Program-made: the position numbers and the translations under genes
Notes under the pieces: generated by a model
Told to the model about the DNA's origin: nothing
What the model saw: only the letters and a program-made list of their open reading frames with translations
Database searches by the model: none
Source: Sclerurus mexicanus
Lineage: Eukaryota > Chordata > Aves > Passeriformes > Furnariidae
Length of the DNA stretch: 64,000 nucleotides
Direction of reading: 5' to 3'
Assembly: GCA_013396755.1 (NCBI GenBank)
Contig: VWZF01006917.1
Location: 208,812 to 272,811 of the forward strand
Part shown: piece by piece, positions 60,901 to 64,000 of the stretch
How the letters are laid out: each line of letters begins with the position of its first letter
Numbering within the stretch: the stretch's first letter is position 1

Positions 60901-62190
60901 TGTGTGTAGCCCTAGCTCTTAACTAGTCAGCTAGTCGGGAAGTTTATCTACTGTCAATTGATTTCCTAGCAACCTACAAAGAATTATGAATTGCTGGTAG
61001 CCTAGGCTGCAAGTACAATGATGTGATTCCCAGAGTAGGCATCATGTACTGTTGTGAAGATACTTGGAAACAACTGGTAAAACCAACAGCTATGAAGAAT
61101 TTTTTACCTTAAAGTTTCACGGAATTCACTGCTGGCAAATGCAACAGAATGAGCTTTAAGGGACTTAGGCCTTTGATTTACTCTGATTGAACTAGAATTA
61201 CTATGGAAAACATGGTATACCATGAACAGCAGGTAAACAAACTTCAAAGACAATAAAAGACAAAAGCAAGATGTTCCAGTACCTAAAGCTAGAAACTAAA
61301 ACCCATATTGATCCCTTCCAACAAATCTATGCCTGTTCTACAAGCCCGTAGTTCTGCTGACACCTGGAATGTTTGCTGTGGTTAGTCTTCCTTACCCTAC
61401 TCACTCAAATGGTAGAAGAGAAAAAACAGAGATGTAGATGAATTAAGGTAGTGTTGAGAATGGAAAAATTATTCCCATGTATCACAGAATTAAGAAAACT
61501 GCACTTTAACTGAAAGTTAAAAAGTTAAAAATACAAAGAAACATGATAAAAAGATGCCAAATAATGTGTTATAAAGAAAGTATAGAAATTGTTTATAGAA
61601 GTAGGCATTTCCACTCATCACCTCTCACAAAAGGTGCAAAGGAGTATCAAAAAATACTGAAAAACAGTATCAAGAGGCCTCTCTGTAAGTTAGTTTTTCG
61701 ACCATATAGGAATGCATTACCACTTGAGCTAGGACAGGAACACAATTTTTAAAATAAGTAAGAATTTATACAGCCTTCAGGCACACCTGCACTCAAACTG
61801 AACAAAGATAGTATCTACATATTTGAGAGTGCACTCTCTGCCATTGCCAGCACAGAGTGCTCAGCAACTTGCCTTGGAAACCTCTCAGGGCTTCTCACTT
61901 CTAATTTATTTATTATGGGGTTTCTGACACCTTGCTCTGTAGTGCCTGGAAACTCTCACCGTGGCAGGCTGTGGATGCCATGCTGACCCGGTATCAGGAA
62001 CAACACCTTCCTTTGAATACGGATGCTGTTTACCAAGACCAGAGCCCTCCCAGGACCCATTACCTGGGCGGACAGTCCTTCTCGTAGCATTTCTTTTGAC
62101 GCCCATTGGGCTGAGTCGCCGGGTCACAGAAGGAGTCCTTGATCACTCCACTGCCCTTCCACATGCAGTGGGCCACCTGGTGCTGCACCC
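36724..62190 (-). CDS. ADAMTS12: ADAM metallopeptidase with thrombospondin type 1 motif 12 (3' half; last eight coding exons)
   Basis: Secreted zinc metalloprotease family member associated with extracellular matrix turnover (COMP is a reported substrate of ADAMTS7 and 12). Only the non-catalytic C-terminal half is here. Coding exons in transcript order: 62064-62190, 55545-55755, 51803-52960, 47234-47386, 44527-44700, 42980-43126, 41137-41290, 36724-36959. All are GT-AG and all junctions are in phase (2360 bases). They encode, in order: the rest of TSP1 repeat 2, repeats 3 and 4, a Ser/Thr-rich mucin-like spacer 2, repeats 5-8, a PLAC domain (CSKDQLSVHFC...QCCFTC) and a basic tail ending AAWH. 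This 3 + spacer + 4 + PLAC order is specific to ADAMTS7 and ADAMTS12. Adjacency to TARS1, as on human 5p13, selects ADAMTS12. The count fits exons 17-24 of the 24-exon human gene. The prodomain, metalloprotease, disintegrin-like, first TSP1, cysteine-rich and spacer 1 exons lie beyond base 64000. The gene is convergent with TARS1. Confidence 0.94.
37690..39873 (+). repeat. CR1 LINE, long copy with RT-domain remnant, antisense to ADAMTS12
   Basis: The + strand carries CR1 reverse transcriptase remnants (KSMGPDGTQPRLMREL at about 37825, later GLVLFDIF) broken by frameshifts and stops. The usual post-RT and 3' UTR segments follow, ending at gatgattctatgattcc at 39873. The 5' end is truncated. 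The copy is inflated by a 522-base duplication around the N at 38908. Without that it would be about 1.66 kb. It is not coding-competent. Confidence 0.95.
38387..39429. repeat. identical 521-base direct repeat around a single N (probable assembly artefact)
   Basis: Bases 38387-38907 and 38909-39429 read as the same sequence at a constant offset of 522, separated only by one N at 38908. Both copies begin ttcggggctggtcctgtttg and end gtccagagaaggg. No divergence was seen when reading the two copies side by side. A one-base gap symbol between exact copies suggests two overlapping contig ends that were not merged. Confidence 0.9.
41137..41290 (-). CDS. ADAMTS12: ADAMTS12 exon (TSP1 repeat 8)
   Basis: Acceptor gctctctttcag. 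Encodes CTVSCGGGIQQRTVKCMNTE and ends KCSLQECRKST plus one base of Gly. Donor ACAG|gtatag, phase 1, which exactly fits the following PLAC exon. Confidence 0.94.
41291..42979 (-). other. ADAMTS12 intron
   Basis: About 1.7 kb, AT-rich. No repeat family or further exon was recognised. Confidence 0.75.
42980..43126 (-). CDS. ADAMTS12: ADAMTS12 exon (TSP1 repeat 7, start of repeat 8)
   Basis: The minus strand after acceptor cttttgttag encodes 49 residues, CSRTCGGGQQKRHIYCPEEG through RPNATASCN, ending QPCTQWINQAWSP. It carries one NAT sequon. Donor CCG|gtagga is non-consensus at +4 to +6, but phase and homology fit. It has no long ATG- or GTG-initiated open frame of its own. Confidence 0.92.
43127..44526 (-). 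other. ADAMTS12 intron with a 39-base tandem duplication
   Basis: About 1.4 kb. It contains two adjacent 39-base units at 43325-43402. Otherwise nothing was recognised. Confidence 0.75.
43325..43402. repeat. tandem duplication, 2 x 39 bases
   Basis: Units 43325-43363 and 43364-43402 both read ctta(c/t)ttcatcatatgcttgga, then a two-base-different spacer, then ggcagaaaagaag. Three differences in 39 bases mark it as a real, somewhat aged duplication rather than an assembly slip. Confidence 0.9.
44527..44700 (-). CDS. ADAMTS12: ADAMTS12 exon (TSP1 repeat 6, start of repeat 7)
   Basis: Acceptor ttgtttacag. Encodes 58 residues, CSAVCNGGFKTRDVHCIDVR to TEPCLQWHVEPWNE. This is a standard TSP1 repeat in which the usual CG after the second Cys is CN. 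Donor GAG|gtatta, phase 0. Confidence 0.94.
44701..47233 (-). other. ADAMTS12 intron
   Basis: About 2.5 kb of intron, with a purine-rich patch near 45064-45104. No repeat or exon was recognised. Confidence 0.7.
47234..47386 (-). CDS. ADAMTS12: ADAMTS12 exon (TSP1 repeat 5, start of repeat 6)
   Basis: Acceptor acccctgtgcag. Encodes 51 residues starting CSTTCGMGVFWRLVECSSRN and ending CASWKTGNWSK. Six cysteines in TSP1 spacing, with one NTS sequon. Donor AAG|gtaact, phase 0. Confidence 0.95.
49393..49505 (-). repeat. CR1 LINE 3' end fragment, antisense
   Basis: The + strand reads agaatcacagaacagttgag gttggaaagg, the complement of a CR1 3' terminus. Decayed sequence follows (ccatgtccagacagcttcag). 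About 110 bases, in ADAMTS12 coding-strand orientation. Confidence 0.75.
50205..50800 (+). repeat. old, decayed CR1 LINE copy, sense
   Basis: The + strand shows worn versions of consecutive CR1 segments. They include ggtcctgcagggctctgttc, gcttttattaactaactgaa, tttgcagatgatggtaagtt (the RT 'FADDxKL' region), actacatttagggaaa, and further on gttcagatgagaacaacaaa. A TATA-rich simple repeat interrupts it near 50433-50476. Much more diverged than the other copies. The 3' boundary is uncertain. Confidence 0.65.
50433..50476. repeat. TA/CA-rich microsatellite
   Basis: Low-complexity run of alternating purine-pyrimidine dinucleotides (tatctatatacacacataca tatatatata), sitting inside the old CR1 copy. 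Confidence 0.85.
51803..52960 (-). CDS. ADAMTS12: ADAMTS12 large exon (TSP1 repeat 4 end, mucin-like spacer 2, start of repeat 5)
   Basis: A single exon of 386 codons. It opens with CTVTCGGGIRTRNVTC and closes the repeat at LCGLQQCPS. It then runs for about 330 residues as a Ser/Thr/Pro- and acid-rich, almost Cys-free spacer, and ends YWIVGNWSE, the start of TSP1 repeat 5. Several N-glycosylation sequons are visible (e.g. NVS, NRT, NNS, NTT, NDS, NQS). In mammals this mucin domain is O-glycosylated and can carry glycosaminoglycan. Here that is inference. Acceptor atttgcag, donor GAG|gtaagt; both phases are 0. Confidence 0.96.
52961..55544 (-). other. ADAMTS12 intron with CR1 fragment
   Basis: About 2.6 kb. 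It contains an A-tract at about 54833-54847 and the antisense CR1 fragment at 54903-55135. No exon was recognised. Confidence 0.75.
54903..55135 (-). repeat. CR1 LINE fragment, antisense
   Basis: The + strand reads gggacttccaatgatcatct agtctgaccac and later ggaagcctgttccagtgttt gaccaccctc, with the aatgcttcccagtgtccagc segment. This is the complement of the CR1 3' UTR from an older subfamily. It lies in the orientation of ADAMTS12 transcription. Confidence 0.88.
55545..55755 (-). CDS. ADAMTS12: ADAMTS12 exon (TSP1 repeat 3 and start of repeat 4)
   Basis: Acceptor ctggttttcag. The junction restores Arg and reads RWWAGEWQKCSTTCGPTGQK, ending DVLCPSDWTVSNWTE. It carries a full TSP1 repeat with its Trp and Cys pattern, plus the Trp-rich start of the next repeat. 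Donor GAG|gtaaat, phase 0. Confidence 0.95.
55756..62063 (-). other. ADAMTS12 intron (6.3 kb)
   Basis: The largest complete intron in the window. It holds A-rich low-complexity sequence near 57330-57375 and no recognisable interspersed repeat or exon. The exons on each side join exactly in phase (CPP-R-WW), so no coding exon appears to be missing. Confidence 0.75.
62064..62190 (-). CDS. ADAMTS12: ADAMTS12 exon (TSP1 repeat 2, C-terminal part)
   Basis: Reading the minus strand, acceptor tctcttgcag, then GVQHQVAHCMWKGSGVIKDS FCDPATQPNG, ending CYEKDCPP plus two bases of Arg. The repeat's WxxC...CG start must lie in the upstream exon, because the first two bases complete a codon. Donor CCAG|gtaatg. 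Confidence 0.93.
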
Positions 62191-64000
62191 CTGCAAGAGA
62201 AAGACACACAGAGAAAAAGGAAGAGTAACCCTGTAGGCTGGGGATGAACTGCAGAAATCCCCCAGGAGGTTGTACTCTGCATCCCCAAATACAGTAACAG
62301 CTGCGAAAGTCAGTTGAGTATCTGAGCTAAATCAGGTATGGGCAACCTTTAATCAAGGTGAAAAGAGGTTAAGCAGAGCTCCTGTGGATCAGATAGCTCA
62401 AGTAACACATTAGAAAGCACTTCCCTTAATCTCAGTGTAGTTGTCAGCCTCAGAAAGGGCTCCTGTGGGCCCTGAAGCAGGTTTAAAAGGCTCTGAATGG
62501 TTCCTGCATCAGCCACAGAGAAGAGGCAGCACAGCAGCATCAGGCCGTTCACAGCAAGCCTGCTTTTGCTGGCCATTTCTTTGTACTTCTGGAAAGGCTG
62601 CTTAAGCAGAATACAAACTGCAGTGTATGAGCAAAACCATAACCTTCCAACTCTTAATGCTGAATTCCACTTTTAAGAAGCTTTGCTACACATTTTCACT
62701 GAAAATTATGATGGAAAAAGTCGTCTGTTTTCTAAGCAACTAAAACACAACACTCAGCACAAATCGCAGGGATGAAGGGGCACACAGAGAGATTCCATAC
62801 ACACAACCAGGTTTACTTCCTAATAGTTCCATTTACACAGAATCTCACTCATTTAACAAAAAGAAACAGGAACCAAAATACTGCATTACCCTAGTGTAAG
62901 TCTAAAAAAAGCCAGTTTCCGGGGGCCTGCTTTCCACATAGTTCTACAACAATTTGAGGCAGAACTCAAGGTGCAACCCAGTGTAAAAAAAAAGTATTGC
63001 AATATTACAGTATGAAGTTTGAAATACAGTGCTAGATTGATATGGAGGCATTAAAATAGTTGCATTACATCCAAACAAATCCTAAGGACTAACAAACCTA
63101 AAGGAACATTTATTAACTCTTATCAAAATAACTGTGCTATTTATTCATGGCAATTAATATGCACATGATAAGTCACTGCAACTATGACTTTTCTCCTGGG
63201 AAGCACAGGGTCTAACAGCACTATTATTACATAAAGTTGTTAGGCTACTTTCCAGTACATTTAGAAAACAAGTTTTTCCTTGCCTCAGAACTCCTATTAA
63301 CTAGTGTGGAAAACTACCTGGAAGATAAAAACAATAATCCATAGAAAATACTTGGTAAATATGAAAATATTCCTCCATAGAATATATAGACTCATAGAAT
63401 CATAGAAACGTTGAGGTTGGAAAAGACCTGTAAGATCATCACATCCAACCATTAATCCAGAACTGCCTCAGTAACACAGAAGGGAGTTTTCTAGGCATAT
63501 CTGGGTCATTTCACAGAAGCCAATGGAAACCTATAGCCCTTTTTCACCATGTTAGAGCATCCAGTATGTGAGGAAATGTTTTCACCTTTTGAGTACTTTC
63601 AGACTTGAGACAGAGACATATAGAATAATTACTGATTACAGCACAAGACTTGATGGCTGGCTCTCCTCGAGTCAGACATGGAGGTAGATTTTACAGAGCA
63701 GCAAATAGTGTTATCTATAAGGGAAGATTAAGGGACTGAGGCATTCAAGCTCCAGGGTGCATGGTGTGGAAGTAGGTGCAAGACTGCAGTATATCTGAAG
63801 GTGGTGATCTCCTATTCTTATGTGATTTCAAGCAACAGAAAGCAGTTTGGTTCAGTATAGGACTCCCAGGGAGCCATGTGCTCTTTTATGCTATGGTAAA
63901 CATAACTGGAATATTTGACAATCTTCCTGCTAGCTGTAAACAATGCAGTTCACAGAAATGTTTCTGTTCCTTTCAAAATCATGATATGTCGCTGCTGCAA
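62191..64000 (-). other. ADAMTS12 upstream intron (partial)
   Basis: About 1.8 kb upstream of the first ADAMTS12 exon seen. No further TSP1 or cysteine-rich exon was recognised on the minus strand. It contains a 76-codon signal-peptide-like open frame (62349-62576 -), reported as an observation, and a CR1 end near 63389. Confidence 0.7.
63389..63500 (-). repeat. CR1 LINE 3' end fragment, antisense
   Basis: The + strand reads gactcatagaatcatagaaa cgttgaggttggaaaagacc tgtaagatcatcacatccaa ccattaa, the complement of the CR1 3' terminus. The left edge is sharp, and the right end is uncertain (about 63490 to 63600). Confidence 0.88.

Noticed and set aside
1..64000. CRISPR arrays, operons, phage or bacterial defence-type systems, tRNA or rRNA genes
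   Set aside because: None was seen. The spliced genes and CR1 repeats show vertebrate nuclear DNA, and no cloverleaf or rRNA-like stretch was recognised, although I cannot run a covariance search.

Overview
This is vertebrate, almost certainly avian, genomic DNA. The genes are split by GT-AG introns, and nearly all recognisable interspersed repeats are CR1 LINE fragments with the AATCATAGAAT-type 3' end typical of bird genomes. The two genes, TARS1 and ADAMTS12, are also neighbours on human 5p13. That segment corresponds to the bird Z chromosome, so a Z-linked location is likely, though this is inference. No prokaryotic features, operons, CRISPR arrays or RNA genes were recognised.

Layout: (1) Bases 1-13753, + strand: cytoplasmic threonyl-tRNA synthetase TARS1. 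Eighteen coding exons join without a frame break into 704 codons plus stop, from just inside the N-terminus to the natural C-terminus. The initiator exon lies off the left edge, and the left end is CpG-rich. (2) Bases 13754-36723: about 23 kb of intergenic and 3'-flanking DNA between two convergent genes, holding several CR1 copies and no convincing gene. (3) Bases 36724-62190, - strand: the last eight coding exons of the secreted metalloprotease ADAMTS12. They encode thrombospondin type 1 repeats 2-4, the mucin-like spacer 2 in one 1158-base exon, repeats 5-8, the PLAC domain and a basic tail. The catalytic and N-terminal exons lie beyond the right edge. (4) Bases 62191-64000: an upstream ADAMTS12 intron.

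The two genes are functionally unrelated. One makes Thr-tRNA in the cytosol and the other acts on extracellular matrix. They share only conserved synteny and a tail-to-tail arrangement.

The most notable oddity is technical. A single N at 38908 is flanked by two copies of the same 521-base stretch, which looks like a false tandem duplication at a contig join inside a CR1 element. Other observations are a few perfect hairpins, a 39-base tandem duplication, and an isolated signal-peptide-like ORF in an ADAMTS12 intron. I found no evidence for a previously undescribed biological system.
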